NCBI RefSeq assembly: GCF_031202265.1
Contig: NZ_CP100604.1
Location: forward strand, 8,042,501 to 8,106,500
DNA: 64,000 nt
Source of the DNA: Bradyrhizobium sp. Ash2021
Lineage (GTDB): Bacteria > Pseudomonadota > Alphaproteobacteria > Rhizobiales > Xanthobacteraceae
Direction of reading: 5' to 3'
How positions within the stretch are numbered: the stretch's first letter is position 1; every line of letters starts with the position of its first letter. The notes below the pieces were generated by a model. The model searched no databases, was not told the DNA's origin, and saw only the letters and a program-made list of their open reading frames with translations. Below, piece after piece: positions 1 to 9,328 of this stretch. The position numbers were made by a program, and so were the translations under genes.

Positions 1-1207
1 GCTTCAGGAACGACGCGCCGGCGCTTTCCTCGCCGGCAAACCCGAATGCGCCGGAGCCAAGTCCATCGACGAACCATTTGAAACCGACCGGGGTTTCGAC
101 CAGCTTGCGCTTCAGCTTGGCTGCGACGCGGTCGATGATCGAACTGCTGACGATGGTCTTGCCGATCGCCGCCCGCTGTCCCCATTCCGGCCGATGCTTG
201 AACAGATAGGCGATCGCGGTCGCCAAAAAATGGTTTGGGTTCATCAGGCCGTTCGAGCGCGTCACGATGCCGTGCCGGTCGGCATCGGTATCGTTGGCAA
301 AGGCGACGTCGAATTTGCCGCGCATCCGGATCAGGCTGGCCATCGCAAATGGGGAAGAACAATCCATCCGGATCTTGCCGTCCCAGTCCGCCGTCATGAA
401 GCGGAATGTCGGGTCGACGGCGTCGTTCACGATCGTGGCGTTGATCCCGTAATGTTCGATGATCGGCTGCCAATAGTGAACGGCCGCGCCGCCGAGCGGA
501 TCGATGCCGATTTTCACACCGGACGATTTCACCAGCGCCATGTCCACGACGTTGCCGAGATCGGCGACGTAGGGACCGATATAGTCGTAGAGATGCGTCG
601 ATTGCGCCTTGCGGGCCCGCTCGTAAGGCATCCGCGCGACGCCCTTGAGGCCGGCGGTGAGATAGGCGTTTGCATTCTTTTCGACGATCGCCGTGACGTC
701 CGTATCGGCCGGGCCGCCATGCGGCGGATTATACTTGTAGCCGCCGTCCTCGGGGGGATTGTGCGAGGGCGTGATGACGACACCGTCGGCGAGGCCGCTC
801 GTCCTGCCCTTGTTGTAGCTCAGGATCGCGTGCGAGATCACCGGGGTTGGCGTGAAGCCGCCGCGATCGTCGATCATGATGTCGACGCCGTTGGCGGCAA
901 ATACCTCGATGGCGCTGGCCAGCGCCGGCTCAGCGAGAGCGTGAGTGTCGATGCCGATGAACAGCGGGCCAGTCAGGCCGTTGGCGCGGCGGTAATCGCA
1001 GATCGCCTGCGTCGTCGCCAGGATATGATCTTCGTTGAAGGCATTCCTGAACGATGAGCCCCGGTGTCCCGACGTGCCGAAGGCAACGCGTTGCAGGGGA
1101 TCACCCGGATCGGGCTTGTTCGCGAAATAGGCCGTCACCAATCGCGGCACATTGACGAGAGAAGCGGGATCGACCGGTTTGCCTGCGGCGGGATTGGGTG
1201 CAGTCAC
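1..1207 (-). CDS. pgm: phosphoglucomutase (alpha-D-glucose phosphate-specific), 3' part beyond window
   Basis: Interconverts glucose-1-phosphate and glucose-6-phosphate in the cytoplasm, linking glycogen and exopolysaccharide precursors to central metabolism. Reading the minus strand from a GTG at 1207 (an ATG two bases upstream runs straight into a stop) gives about 402 residues still open at the window edge. The N-terminal substrate-binding part contains FGTSGHRG. The active-site serine loop [11 protein letters not shown] lies near residue 140, the metal-binding DTDADRH near residue 310, and GEESAG near the edge. These are hallmarks of the alpha-D-phosphohexomutase family, Pgm type (about 550 aa). 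The protein is truncated only by the window boundary. Confidence 0.93.
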   Translation of the reverse strand, partial: MTAPNPAAGKPVDPASLVNVPRLVTAYFANKPDPGDPLQRVAFGTSGHRGSSFRNAFNEDHILATTQAICDYRRANGLTGPLFIGIDTHALAEPALASAIEVFAANGVDIMIDDRGGFTPTPVISHAILSYNKGRTSGLADGVVITPSHNPPEDGGYKYNPPHGGPADTDVTAIVEKNANAYLTAGLKGVARMPYERARKAQSTHLYDYIGPYVADLGNVVDMALVKSSGVKIGIDPLGGAAVHYWQPIIEHYGINATIVNDAVDPTFRFMTADWDGKIRMDCSSPFAMASLIRMRGKFDVAFANDTDADRHGIVTRSNGLMNPNHFLATAIAYLFKHRPEWGQRAAIGKTIVSSSIIDRVAAKLKRKLVETPVGFKWFVDGLGSGAFGFAGEESAGASFLK

Positions 1208-1358
1208 ATGACCTCTCAGGGGCGATAGCGGCTCTGAAGGATCACTTTATACCCGGAACAGGCATCAGGAGTCATCGATAGAATAACAACTCACTCAGGT
1301 CGATGCGAGCGAGCCGAAAATTGCTCAGCCTCCATTGAGAGAAACGAGCACGCCTGCG

Positions 1359-1670
1359 TCACTCATCTCTTGTCCTGATAAAATGGGCTTTCGAGCGAGC
1401 GGGGTGCTGTCTCGCCTCTCGCGACAGGCCAGCAAGAGAAAACCCGAGCTCCGCAGGCATCGGGCAGAAAGGCGAGATATCCTCTTGCGCCAACGTCACG
1501 ATGTCCTCTTGCGGCAACGTCATGCCGTTTTCCAGCCAATCACCGGCAACAGAGAAGGTGATCAGGATCGTCAGACAAACCAGCAGGACGATGACGCCGG
1601 CAAGCGGGCGCGTCCTGCACTGAACGTCGCGACCTGCCGCTCCGCAACTGTTTGTCGTGGGTTCCGTCAT
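1359..1670 (-). CDS. small single-pass membrane protein, unknown function
   Basis: About 103 residues. A polar N-terminus is followed by one strongly hydrophobic segment (about residues 25-45, LAGVIVLLVCLTILITFSVAG), then a polar tail carrying a near-repeat (LPQEDIV / LAQEDIS). The start at 1670 is preferred because GAGG lies 7 bases upstream; an in-frame ATG at 1715 has no such site. No family is recognised. The tail repeat and lack of neighbours in the same direction leave the function open, and the ORF could be spurious. Confidence 0.4.
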   Translation of the reverse strand: MTEPTTNSCGAAGRDVQCRTRPLAGVIVLLVCLTILITFSVAGDWLENGMTLPQEDIVTLAQEDISPFCPMPAELGFSLAGLSREARQHPARSKAHFIRTRDE

Positions 1671-1753
1671 GCATACCTCGGAACCCGAGTTAGGTCGCGG
1701 CCGCAGCGCTTTCAATGTCCAGCAAGCCGATTTCGACGACTAGTCAGCGCTCA

Positions 1754-2146
1754 TCAATGCAATGTGATGACACTCGGTCGCCTTGTCCGCCGGAACAGGC
1801 ATTCGATGCACATTTCCTGGGCGGCAACGGCCTGCGGCGTGCCAACCGTCGACATGATTGAGAAATAATTCAAAAGCCGGTCGCCTTTGACGAGGCTCAG
1901 GGGAATGACGGGCATGAAGCGCAACACGACAGGATTCTTCCACTCGCTGTTCACATCGGGATAGGCGAGCGATGCCCTGGGCAATTCCTTGGTTTTTTCG
2001 TCTACGACGCGCCCGACCGACTCCCGATAGCCGCGCTCGAACAGCCACCTTGCCGCATCCTGCCAATTCGGCGCATGCCCTTGGGGTCGAACATGAGGTG
2101 CAGCACGGATCATTATCGCGACCACACTTCCCACGTCACCACGCAT
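1754..2146 (-). pseudogene. remnant of an XRE-type regulator with MmyB-like C-terminal domain
   Basis: The frame keeps only a C-terminal piece. It reads ...PNWQDAARWLFERGY..., VDEKTKEL, AYPDVNSEW, then VIPLSLVKGDRLLNYFS, GTPQAVAAQEM and IECLF. This order, including the GTP(x)DV/AV...E..IE.FF-like stretch, fits the ligand-binding domain that follows the HTH in MmyB-like transcriptional regulators. No HTH domain is found upstream, and the N-terminal 45 residues of the open frame look unrelated. I infer a decayed fragment that no longer works as a repressor. The family assignment rests on remembered motifs and needs a profile search. Confidence 0.5.
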
Positions 2147-2372
2147 ACCGCACAACGCCCTTGCCGGCGTAGCTGCGGGCGCAAGCGACGTTGCCATGAC
2201 GATCGCAGCGCTGAACGGTTCGGCGCCCGGTATGCCGCGCCCCCCCAAATCCGCATTCCATCGCCCGAGAGGCATCCCTTAGAATAGATATTTCAGATAT
2301 CATTTATTGACACTTTAACATCATTAGTTAGGATGCAGGAATGATGTTTGATATTGGCTGGGGTTCCGACCG

Positions 2373-2711
2373 ATGATCACGGCAGCTCAATTGCGGGCTG
2401 CCAGGCTGCTTCTCGGCGTCGATCAGCGCCGGCTCGCAAAACTCTCCGGGCTCTCCGTGCCGACCCTCCAGCAAATGGAGGCGAGCGAAACGATGGTTCG
2501 AGGCAATGTCGATTCGCTGGTCAAGTTGATCGCCGCATTCGACGCCGCCGGGATCGAGATGATTGAAGAAGGAGCCGTCAGCCATTCGCAGGGACGCGGG
2601 GTGCGTCTGAAGATGAATTCGGGTTCGGCCAAGGCTTATCTGGACGATAAGGCCTATCTGGACAATCAGGCAGAGCACAAAACGTCGATCGGCACGCGGG
2701 GGCGCGTTTGA
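2373..2711 (+). CDS. XRE-type helix-turn-helix regulator, first gene of the hyf-like operon
   Basis: A 112-residue protein starting MITAAQLRAARLLL. An HTH lies at about residues 5-55 with recognition-helix region LAKLSGLSVPTLQQME, followed by VRGNVDSLVKLIAAF, AGIEMIEEGA and a conserved GRGVRLK near residue 80. The tail is polar and repetitive (AYLDDKAYLDNQ). Its stop overlaps the next gene's start (TGATG at 2709-2713), so it is probably translated with the hydrogenase-like complex and may regulate it. A clear paralogue is encoded in opposite orientation at the other end of the operon (9874-10194). The 90 bases upstream are AT-rich and probably carry the operon promoter. Confidence 0.85.
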   Translation: MITAAQLRAARLLLGVDQRRLAKLSGLSVPTLQQMEASETMVRGNVDSLVKLIAAFDAAGIEMIEEGAVSHSQGRGVRLKMNSGSAKAYLDDKAYLDNQAEHKTSIGTRGRV

Positions 2712-4726
2712 TGGCTCCCGTCGTCTTGCAAATGTCATGTGTCGCGGGATTATTGGGGATCGCCGGGCTTACGATCTTCCTGAGCCGCGCCAAGAGCGCC
2801 ACGGCGATCGTTTACAGCCTCACGCTGGCTGTTTCCCTGCTCGCCTTGTTCGGGTCGATCCGCTCGCTGCTCGGCGGCGTGCCTGATATCTCCGACCTGA
2901 CCTTGCCGATCGGACTACCGTGGCTTGGCGCCCATTTCCGCATGGATGCGCTCGCATCGTTCTTTCTCGTGGTGGTCAATCTGGGGGGTGCGTCGGCAAG
3001 CCTCTATGGCCTCGGCTACGGCCACCACGAACCAGCACCGCACCGCGTGCTGCCGTTCTTCCCCGCCTTTCTGGCCGGGATGAATCTGGTGGTGCTGGCG
3101 GACGATGCGTTTTCCTATCTGCTGTGCTGGGAATTCATGTCGCTGGCTTCCTGGGCGCTGGTCATGGCGCATCATCGCGAACCCGGCAACGCCAAGGCGG
3201 GTTATGTCTATCTCGTGATGGCGAGCTTCGGCACGCTCGCCTTGCTGCTGGCCTTCGGCCTGCTGGCCGGACCGGCGGGAGATTACGGATTTGCCGCCAT
3301 CCGCATCGCCCAACACACCCCCTATGCAGCAACGTTGGTGCTGATCCTGATGTTGCTCGGCGCCGGTTCAAAGGCCGGCCTGGTGCCGTTGCACGTGTGG
3401 CTGCCGCTCGCGCATCCGGCGGCGCCAAGCCATGTTTCGGCGCTGATGAGCGGCGTCATGACCAAGGTCGCGATCTACGGCTTCATTCGCGTCATCTTCG
3501 ACCTCTTGGGACAGCCTACCTGGTGGGCCAGCGTGGTCGTGCTGATCCTCGGCGGCATCACCGCCGTCATGGGGATCCTCTATGCGATGATGGAAAAGGA
3601 CCTGAAGCGCCTGCTGGCCTACAGCACGATCGAGAATATCGGCGTCATCTTCGCAAGCCTGGGCCTTGCACTGGCCTTTCAGGCCAACGGCCTCAAGCTC
3701 GCGGCGGCGCTGGCCTTCACCGCGGCGTTGTTCCACGTGCTCAACCACTCCTTGTTCAAAAGCCTGCTGTTCTTCGGGGCCGGCGCCGTCCTGACCGCGA
3801 CGGGCGAGCGCGACATGGAAAAATTGGGCGGCCTCATTCATCGCATGCCGCAGACGAGTTTCGCCGTTCTCGTCGGCTGCGTCGCGATCTCGGCGCTTCC
3901 GCCCTTCAACGGCTTCGTTTCGGAATGGCTGATGTTCCAGGCCGTGCTGCAAAGTCCGGAACTGCCGCAATGGGCGCTGAAGATCACGGTGCCCGCGGTC
4001 GGCGCGCTATTGGCCCTGGCGGCGGCGCTGGCCGCGGCGTGCTTCGTCAAGGCCTACGGCGTGACGTTTCTCGGACGGCCGCGCGGAGCGGCGGCTGAAA
4101 CCGCCCATGAGGTCGACCGCTACTCGCTTGTCGCCATGTTCATCCTTGCCGCGCTCTGCTTGCTGGCCGGAATCCTGCCGGGGCTGGTGATCGACGCGCT
4201 TTCACCGATCACAACCGCGATTCTAAGTGGCCGGATGCCGATCCAGGCCAATGAACCCTGGCTTTCGATCGTGCCGATCGCGGAGAGCCGCAGTTCATAC
4301 AACGGATTGCTGGTGATGGTGTTCATCACGATATCCGCTTCCCTTGCCGTCTTCTTTATCCATCGCTTCGCCTCGCATGCGCTGCGGCGGGGGCCTGCCT
4401 GGGGCTGCGGCTTTTCCGATTCCACGCCCGCGGCGCAGTATTCGGCGGGAAGTTTTGCGCAGCCGATCCGCCGCGTGTTCGGCACGCTGCTGTTCCACGC
4501 CCGCGACCATGTCGAGATGCCGGCGCCCGGAGATACCAGGCCGGCACGGCTCCGAATCGAATTGCACGATCTGGTTTGGGAGGGAATGTACGCGCCAATC
4601 GCGGGCGCGGTCGGCTATTCCGCCGATTGGCTCAACCGCCTGCAATTCCTGACCATCCGGCAATATCTCAGTCTGGTCTTCGCCACCCTCGTCACGCTGC
4701 TGCTGGTGCTCGCGATATGGTCGTGA
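2711..4726 (+). CDS. hyfB: HyfB-like proton-antiporter subunit of a group-4 hydrogenase-related complex
   Basis: A 671-residue polytopic membrane protein of the NuoL/MrpA/HyfB family. It has many transmembrane helices and the family's central signature (WLPLAHPAAPSHVSALMSG near residue 235, with MTKVAIYG and AYSTIENIG after it). A C-terminal extension follows, ending in a soluble stretch and one last helix as in HyfB/HycC. In this family the subunit translocates H+ or Na+ through conserved Lys/Glu residues. The ATG at 2711 overlaps the regulator stop, and the stop overlaps hyfC. Length and motif order match hydrogenase-4 subunit B better than NuoL. Confidence 0.9.
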   Translation: MAPVVLQMSCVAGLLGIAGLTIFLSRAKSATAIVYSLTLAVSLLALFGSIRSLLGGVPDISDLTLPIGLPWLGAHFRMDALASFFLVVVNLGGASASLYGLGYGHHEPAPHRVLPFFPAFLAGMNLVVLADDAFSYLLCWEFMSLASWALVMAHHREPGNAKAGYVYLVMASFGTLALLLAFGLLAGPAGDYGFAAIRIAQHTPYAATLVLILMLLGAGSKAGLVPLHVWLPLAHPAAPSHVSALMSGVMTKVAIYGFIRVIFDLLGQPTWWASVVVLILGGITAVMGILYAMMEKDLKRLLAYSTIENIGVIFASLGLALAFQANGLKLAAALAFTAALFHVLNHSLFKSLLFFGAGAVLTATGERDMEKLGGLIHRMPQTSFAVLVGCVAISALPPFNGFVSEWLMFQAVLQSPELPQWALKITVPAVGALLALAAALAAACFVKAYGVTFLGRPRGAAAETAHEVDRYSLVAMFILAALCLLAGILPGLVIDALSPITTAILSGRMPIQANEPWLSIVPIAESRSSYNGLLVMVFITISASLAVFFIHRFASHALRRGPAWGCGFSDSTPAAQYSAGSFAQPIRRVFGTLLFHARDHVEMPAPGDTRPARLRIELHDLVWEGMYAPIAGAVGYSADWLNRLQFLTIRQYLSLVFATLVTLLLVLAIWS

Positions 4727-5673
4727 TCTCCGACATCATCGTCCAGGGTGTGCAGATGCTGCTGGTGCTGTTGCTGGCGCCGCTGCTGACCGGCTTCGTA
4801 CGCAAGATCAAGGCGCGGCTGGTGCGTCGCCAGGGCGCATCCATGTTTCAGCCCTATCGCGATCTGCTGCGCTTGCTGCGCAAGGAGGTGGTGCTGGCCG
4901 ACAACGCCTCGTGGCTGTTCCGCGTGACACCCTATGTGACGTTCGCCGCGATCTGGGTTGCCGCCGCCTTGGTGCCGACCTTTGCGACCGGCCTGCCGTT
5001 CAACTGGACCGCCGACCTGATCGCCATCGTGGCGCTGCTCGGAAGCGCGCGGTTCTTTCTGGCGCTCGCAGGAATGGATGTCGGCACCAGTTTTGGCGGC
5101 ATCGGATCCAGCCGCGAAGTCATGATCGCGGCATTGGCGGAGCCTGCGATGCTGCTGATCGTGTTCTGCATGGCGCTGGTTGCCGGCTCGACCCAGCTTT
5201 CGACGGTCGCAAATTTCCTGGCCTCGTCCTACGTCGGCTTACGGGTATCGCTGGGGATGGCGCTGATCGCGCTCATCATGGTGGCGCTCGCCGAGAACGC
5301 GCGCATTCCGGTCGACAACCCGGCCACGCATCTGGAACTCACCATGGTGCATGAGGCGATGGTTCTCGAATATTCGGGACGTCACCTCGCGATGATCGAG
5401 TTCGGCGCCTTTCTCAAGCTCCTGCTCTATATCTCGCTGATCGCCTGCGTGTTCCTGCCCTGGAAGATCGCGCTGTTCGGCACCGGCCCGCTGGCCTACG
5501 CCATCGGCGCCGGCGCCTACATCGTCAAACTCGCCGTCGCCGGCTTTTTGCTGGCGCTGTTCGAGACGGCGACGGCGAAGATGCGGGTTTTCCGCATTCC
5601 ACAGTTTCTCGGGGCCGCGCTGATGCTGGGCCTGCTCGGTACGTTGCTTCTGTTCGTGTCGAGGAGCTTCTGA
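4717..5673 (+). CDS. hyfC: HyfC-like membrane subunit (NuoH/HycD family)
   Basis: A 318-residue membrane protein with about eight helices that anchors the peripheral arm in the NuoH/HycD/HyfC family. Recognisable stretches are QPYRDLLRLLRKE near residue 45, the quinone-chamber-like loop with ENARIPVDNPATHLELTM near residue 195 followed by HEAMVLEYSG, and FETATAKMR near residue 285. The ATG at 4717 overlaps the hyfB stop (4724-4726), which fixes the start by translational coupling; an earlier in-frame start at 4576 would lie deep inside hyfB. Its stop overlaps the hyfE start (TGATG). Confidence 0.92.
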   Translation: MVVISDIIVQGVQMLLVLLLAPLLTGFVRKIKARLVRRQGASMFQPYRDLLRLLRKEVVLADNASWLFRVTPYVTFAAIWVAAALVPTFATGLPFNWTADLIAIVALLGSARFFLALAGMDVGTSFGGIGSSREVMIAALAEPAMLLIVFCMALVAGSTQLSTVANFLASSYVGLRVSLGMALIALIMVALAENARIPVDNPATHLELTMVHEAMVLEYSGRHLAMIEFGAFLKLLLYISLIACVFLPWKIALFGTGPLAYAIGAGAYIVKLAVAGFLLALFETATAKMRVFRIPQFLGAALMLGLLGTLLLFVSRSF

Positions 5674-6341
5674 TGCAGATGCACAGCCTCGCCTTCGACG
5701 TCTCGCATACGCTGGCCGGCGGGCTGGTCCTGATCAGCTTCATGATGCTGTATCAGGACCGGCTCTATTCGCTGCTCAACGTCTTTGCGTTCCACGCCGT
5801 GGTGCTCGCGCTTTCCGTCGCCTGGCAGGCCTTTGTCCAGCAAGCGCCGCATCTCTACATCACGGCGGCCATCGCGCTCGTGTTCAAGGCGATCGTCATT
5901 CCGGTGGCGCTGCACCGCATCGTCAAGCAGCTTGGCATTCATCGCGACATCGAGTCGGCCGTCGGCATCGGCCCGACCATGCTGGCCGGGATGGCCCTGG
6001 TCGCGCTCTCGATGGTGCTCATGCTGCGGGTCACCGCCGAGGCCGATCCGCTGGCGCGCGAGGATCTCGCCTTCGCCCTCTCGGTCGTGCTGCTCGGACT
6101 TCTGGTCATGGTGACGCGGCGCAATGCCGTCAGCCAGGTCGTGGGATTCATGTCGCTCGAGAACGGCCTCGTGCTGGCGGCTACGGGCGCCAAAGGCATG
6201 CCGCTCGTGGTCGAGATCAGCGTCGCCTTCTCGATCCTGATCGCCTTCATCGTGATCGGCATCTTCCTGTTCCGGATCCGCGAACGCTTCGATTCCGTCG
6301 ATGTCTCCGCGCTCGACGACTACCGGGGCGAGCACCGATGA
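5673..6341 (+). CDS. hyfE: HyfE-like membrane subunit (NuoK-related)
   Basis: A 222-residue integral membrane protein with about six to seven helices, corresponding to hydrogenase-4 component E, whose C-terminal half resembles NuoK. The segment near residues 155-175 (VVGFMSLENGLVLAATG) carries the membrane glutamate expected in NuoK-like subunits. The start overlaps the hyfC stop (5671-5675), and the stop overlaps the hyfF start (ATGA at 6338-6341). Its place between HyfC and HyfF is as in enteric hyf operons, except that no separate hyfD gene is present. Confidence 0.88.
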   Translation: MQMHSLAFDVSHTLAGGLVLISFMMLYQDRLYSLLNVFAFHAVVLALSVAWQAFVQQAPHLYITAAIALVFKAIVIPVALHRIVKQLGIHRDIESAVGIGPTMLAGMALVALSMVLMLRVTAEADPLAREDLAFALSVVLLGLLVMVTRRNAVSQVVGFMSLENGLVLAATGAKGMPLVVEISVAFSILIAFIVIGIFLFRIRERFDSVDVSALDDYRGEHR

Positions 6342-7789
6342 GCGCGGCTTCCTTCGATCCCGTGGCCGCAGTGCTGCTGATCCCGATCGGCTCGGCGGCG
6401 TTGCTGGCCGCGCTGCCCGGCTACCGGCTCACCGCGCGCCTGAACGTCGTGGCCAGTTTCGCGACATTCCTGGCGGCGCTGTCGCTGTTCGTGATCGAGC
6501 GTCCGCAGCCGGGACCCTATGTGCTGGTCGACGACCTCAACATCGTCTTCATCGTGCTCAACACCTTCGTCGGCTTCACCACCAGCATCTTCAGCGCTAG
6601 CTACATCGCCCATGAACTCGAAACCGGCCAGTTGACGCCGCTGTACATGCGTTTCTACCACGCCATGTACCAGACCATGATGTTCGGCATGAATCTGGCG
6701 TTCGTGTCGAACAATATCGGCCTGATGTGGGTCGCGGTGGAAATCGCAACGCTCACCACGGTGCTGATGGTCGGCATCTATCGCACCCACGCCGCGCTGG
6801 AAGCGGCGTGGAAATATTTCATCCTTGGCAGCGTCGGCATTGCCTTCGCGCTGTTCGGCACCATCCTCGTCTACATGGCGGCGCGGCCGATCGTGGGCGA
6901 AGGCCAGGACGGCATGGTCTGGACGCTGTTGATCCGGCATGCCGCCGCCTTCGATCCGGAGCTGCTCAATGTCGCCTTCATATTCCTGTTTCTCGGCTAC
7001 GGGACCAAGGTCGGCCTCGCGCCGCTGCACGCCTGGCTGCCCGACGCGCACGCCGAGGGTCCGACGCCGATATCGGCCGTGCTGTCGGGCCTGCTGCTGA
7101 ACGTCGCGCTCTATGCGCTGTTGCGCTTCAAGATATTGCTCGTCGCCAATCCTTCCGCGATCGCGCCGGGCCCGCTGATGGTGACGATGGGCCTGGTCTC
7201 GCTGATCTTCGCGGCGTTCATGCTGTACCGCCGGCGCGACATCAAACGGCTGTTCGCCTACTCCTCGATCGAGCATATGGGCATCATCGTGTTTGCGTTC
7301 GGAATGGGCGGCCCGCTGGCCAATTTCGCCGGGCTGCTGCACATGGTGATGCACAGCCTGACCAAGTCGGCGATCTTCTACGCCGTCGGTCATATCTCGC
7401 AGATCAAGGGCACGCAGCGGATCAACCGGATCCGGGGCCTGACCGTGACCCATCCGGTGCTTGGCTGGGGTTTTGTGGCGGGCGTCATCGCAATCGCCGG
7501 ACTGCCGCCGCTCGGCATCTTCATGAGTGAATTTCTGGTCGTGAGTTCGACCTTCGCGCGGCAGCCGCTGCTCGCCATCGCGCTGGTGTTCGGGCTGCTG
7601 CTGGCCTTCGGCGCATTGACGTTGCGCCTGACCAGCGTGGCGTTCGGCCAGCCTCGCGGCAGCTCGGCGTCGGCGGACGCTTCCTACGTGCCGATGTTCG
7701 CGCATCTTGCACTGGTTCTTTGCGCGGGAATCTATCTTCCCGCGCCGCTCGTCGTCTGGTTCCAGCACGTCGCTCGTCTGCTTGGATAG
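6338..7789 (+). CDS. hyfF: HyfF-like proton-antiporter subunit
   Basis: A 483-residue polytopic membrane protein of the NuoL/M/N-type antiporter family. It is the second antiporter-like subunit of the complex. The core signature (WLPDAHAEGPTPISAVLSG near residue 235) and FAYSSIEHMGII near residue 305 are complete, including the lysines and histidine used for ion transfer in relatives. No long C-terminal lateral helix is present, so it matches HyfF and not NuoL. Translational coupling to hyfE (4-base overlap) supports co-assembly. The gene ends at 7789, followed by hyfG after an 18-base gap. Confidence 0.9.
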   Translation: MSAASFDPVAAVLLIPIGSAALLAALPGYRLTARLNVVASFATFLAALSLFVIERPQPGPYVLVDDLNIVFIVLNTFVGFTTSIFSASYIAHELETGQLTPLYMRFYHAMYQTMMFGMNLAFVSNNIGLMWVAVEIATLTTVLMVGIYRTHAALEAAWKYFILGSVGIAFALFGTILVYMAARPIVGEGQDGMVWTLLIRHAAAFDPELLNVAFIFLFLGYGTKVGLAPLHAWLPDAHAEGPTPISAVLSGLLLNVALYALLRFKILLVANPSAIAPGPLMVTMGLVSLIFAAFMLYRRRDIKRLFAYSSIEHMGIIVFAFGMGGPLANFAGLLHMVMHSLTKSAIFYAVGHISQIKGTQRINRIRGLTVTHPVLGWGFVAGVIAIAGLPPLGIFMSEFLVVSSTFARQPLLAIALVFGLLLAFGALTLRLTSVAFGQPRGSSASADASYVPMFAHLALVLCAGIYLPAPLVVWFQHVARLLG

Positions 7790-7807
7790 TTGAGGGATGA
7801 ACGGGAT

Positions 7808-9319
7808 ATGCCATCGCTGATCGATCTGATGCAGGAAGGCCGCACGATCCAGCAACACAGCCCATGGCCGCGCGCCGTAGCCGATGCACATCTCTGGAAT
7901 TTTGCGGCAAGCGAACTGGCGCAGGGACGCTGGAGCCTGCTTGGCCTCTGGGGTGAGCCCTCGACGGTACACATGGCGATCATCGATCGGGACACAGCGG
8001 ATATCGCGGTTGTCAGCCTGGATTGCCCCGATCGCGTTTATCCCTCGGTCGGAAAATACCATCCGCCGGCGCTGCGATTGGAGCGCACGATCAACGACCT
8101 GTTCGGATTGTTCGCGCAAGACTTGCCCGATAGCCGCCCCTGGCTCGATCAAAACCGTTGGAGCGTGCGGTTTCCCTTAGGGGATCGCATCAGCGCGTTG
8201 TCGACAACGGCGCCGTACCGCTTCCTCGCGGCGGAAGGCGATGGCCTGCACCAGATCGCCGTCGGTCCGGTGCATGCGGGCATCATCGAGCCCGGGCATT
8301 TCCGGTTTACCGCCAGCGGTGAGACCGTGGTCCGGCTGGAACAGCGGCTGGGATATACGCACAAGGGTATCGAGGGGCTGATGCGCGGCGCCAGCGTCGA
8401 GCGCGGCGCGCAACTGGCCGGACGCGTATCCGGCGACAGCACCGTCGCCTATGCTTACGCGTTTTCGAAGGCCGTCGAGGCGGCGCTGCAACTTGCCGTG
8501 CCGGACCGCGCGGTCTGGCTGCGGGCGCTGCTTGCTGAGCTTGAAAGGCTTGCCAATCATCTCGGCGACATCGGCGCGATCTGCAACGACGCGTCCTTCG
8601 GCTTGATGCAGGCCCATTGCAACGTGCTGCGCGAGGACGTTCTCCGCGCGGCGAACACAGCCTTCGGTCACCGCCTGATGCGGGACGTTATCGTTCCCGG
8701 CGGGCTTGTTCGCGACCTCGACGAGAACGGGCAAGCGGCCATCCGTGCGACGCTCGACAATATCCCCGTTCGCTTTCCCGCACTTGTCGAACTCTACGAC
8801 AACACCGCCTCGCTTCAGGATCGCACCGTCGGCACCGGCGTCGTCACGGCGGCCCTGGCAAAGCAATATGCTGCGGGAGGCTATGTCGGCCGTGCGTCCG
8901 GGCGCGCCTTCGACACCCGCCGCGCTCCCGGATATCCCCCGTATGACGATCTGCGCTTCGAGGTACCGGTGCTCGACGAGGGTGACGTGAACGCCCGGGT
9001 CTGGATTCGGATTCGTGAAGTGGAGCAGAGCCTTTCGCTGGCAAATCAGATTCTGGACCGGCTTCCCGGCGGCCCGCTGCGCGTACCGGTCGGCGCCGCG
9101 GCGGGACCGCGCGAGGGCATGGCGCTGGTCGAAGGTTTCAGGGGCGACATCATGGTCTGGCTCCGGCTCGACGGCGGCCGCATCGACCGCTGCCATCTTC
9201 GCGATCCGTCCTGGTTTCAGTGGCCGCTGCTCGAGGCGGCCATCGAGGACAACATCGTCGCCGACTTTCCACTCTGCAACAAATCGTTCAACTGTTCCTA
9301 TTCCGGCCAGGACCTGTAG
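7808..9319 (+). CDS. hyfG: HyfG-like large subunit without NiFe ligand cysteines
   Basis: About 503 residues. The N-terminal 150 resemble the NuoC part, and the remainder the NuoD/hydrogenase large-subunit part, as in HyfG/HycE. Catalytic group-4 hydrogenases bind NiFe through an N-terminal CxxC and a C-terminal DPCxxC. Here the N-terminal site reads GRVSGDSTVAYAY (near residue 205) with no cysteine, and the C-terminus reads NKSFNCSYSGQDL with a single one. The protein should therefore not hold a NiFe centre; it resembles subunits of Ehr complexes. ATG 7808 is chosen over TTG 7790 because a GAGG lies about 12 bases upstream of it. Confidence 0.87.
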   Translation: MPSLIDLMQEGRTIQQHSPWPRAVADAHLWNFAASELAQGRWSLLGLWGEPSTVHMAIIDRDTADIAVVSLDCPDRVYPSVGKYHPPALRLERTINDLFGLFAQDLPDSRPWLDQNRWSVRFPLGDRISALSTTAPYRFLAAEGDGLHQIAVGPVHAGIIEPGHFRFTASGETVVRLEQRLGYTHKGIEGLMRGASVERGAQLAGRVSGDSTVAYAYAFSKAVEAALQLAVPDRAVWLRALLAELERLANHLGDIGAICNDASFGLMQAHCNVLREDVLRAANTAFGHRLMRDVIVPGGLVRDLDENGQAAIRATLDNIPVRFPALVELYDNTASLQDRTVGTGVVTAALAKQYAAGGYVGRASGRAFDTRRAPGYPPYDDLRFEVPVLDEGDVNARVWIRIREVEQSLSLANQILDRLPGGPLRVPVGAAAGPREGMALVEGFRGDIMVWLRLDGGRIDRCHLRDPSWFQWPLLEAAIEDNIVADFPLCNKSFNCSYSGQDL

Positions 9320-9328
9320 GAGAAGGCG

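Noticed and set aside
194..1057. Plus-strand frame opposite phosphoglucomutase
   Set aside because: The minus strand encodes phosphoglucomutase with all key motifs.
6320..8152. Long open frame antisense to hyfF and hyfG
   Set aside because: Highly charged, Arg/His/Gln-rich composition, no motif, and fully covered by well-supported genes on the other strand; a by-product of high GC content.
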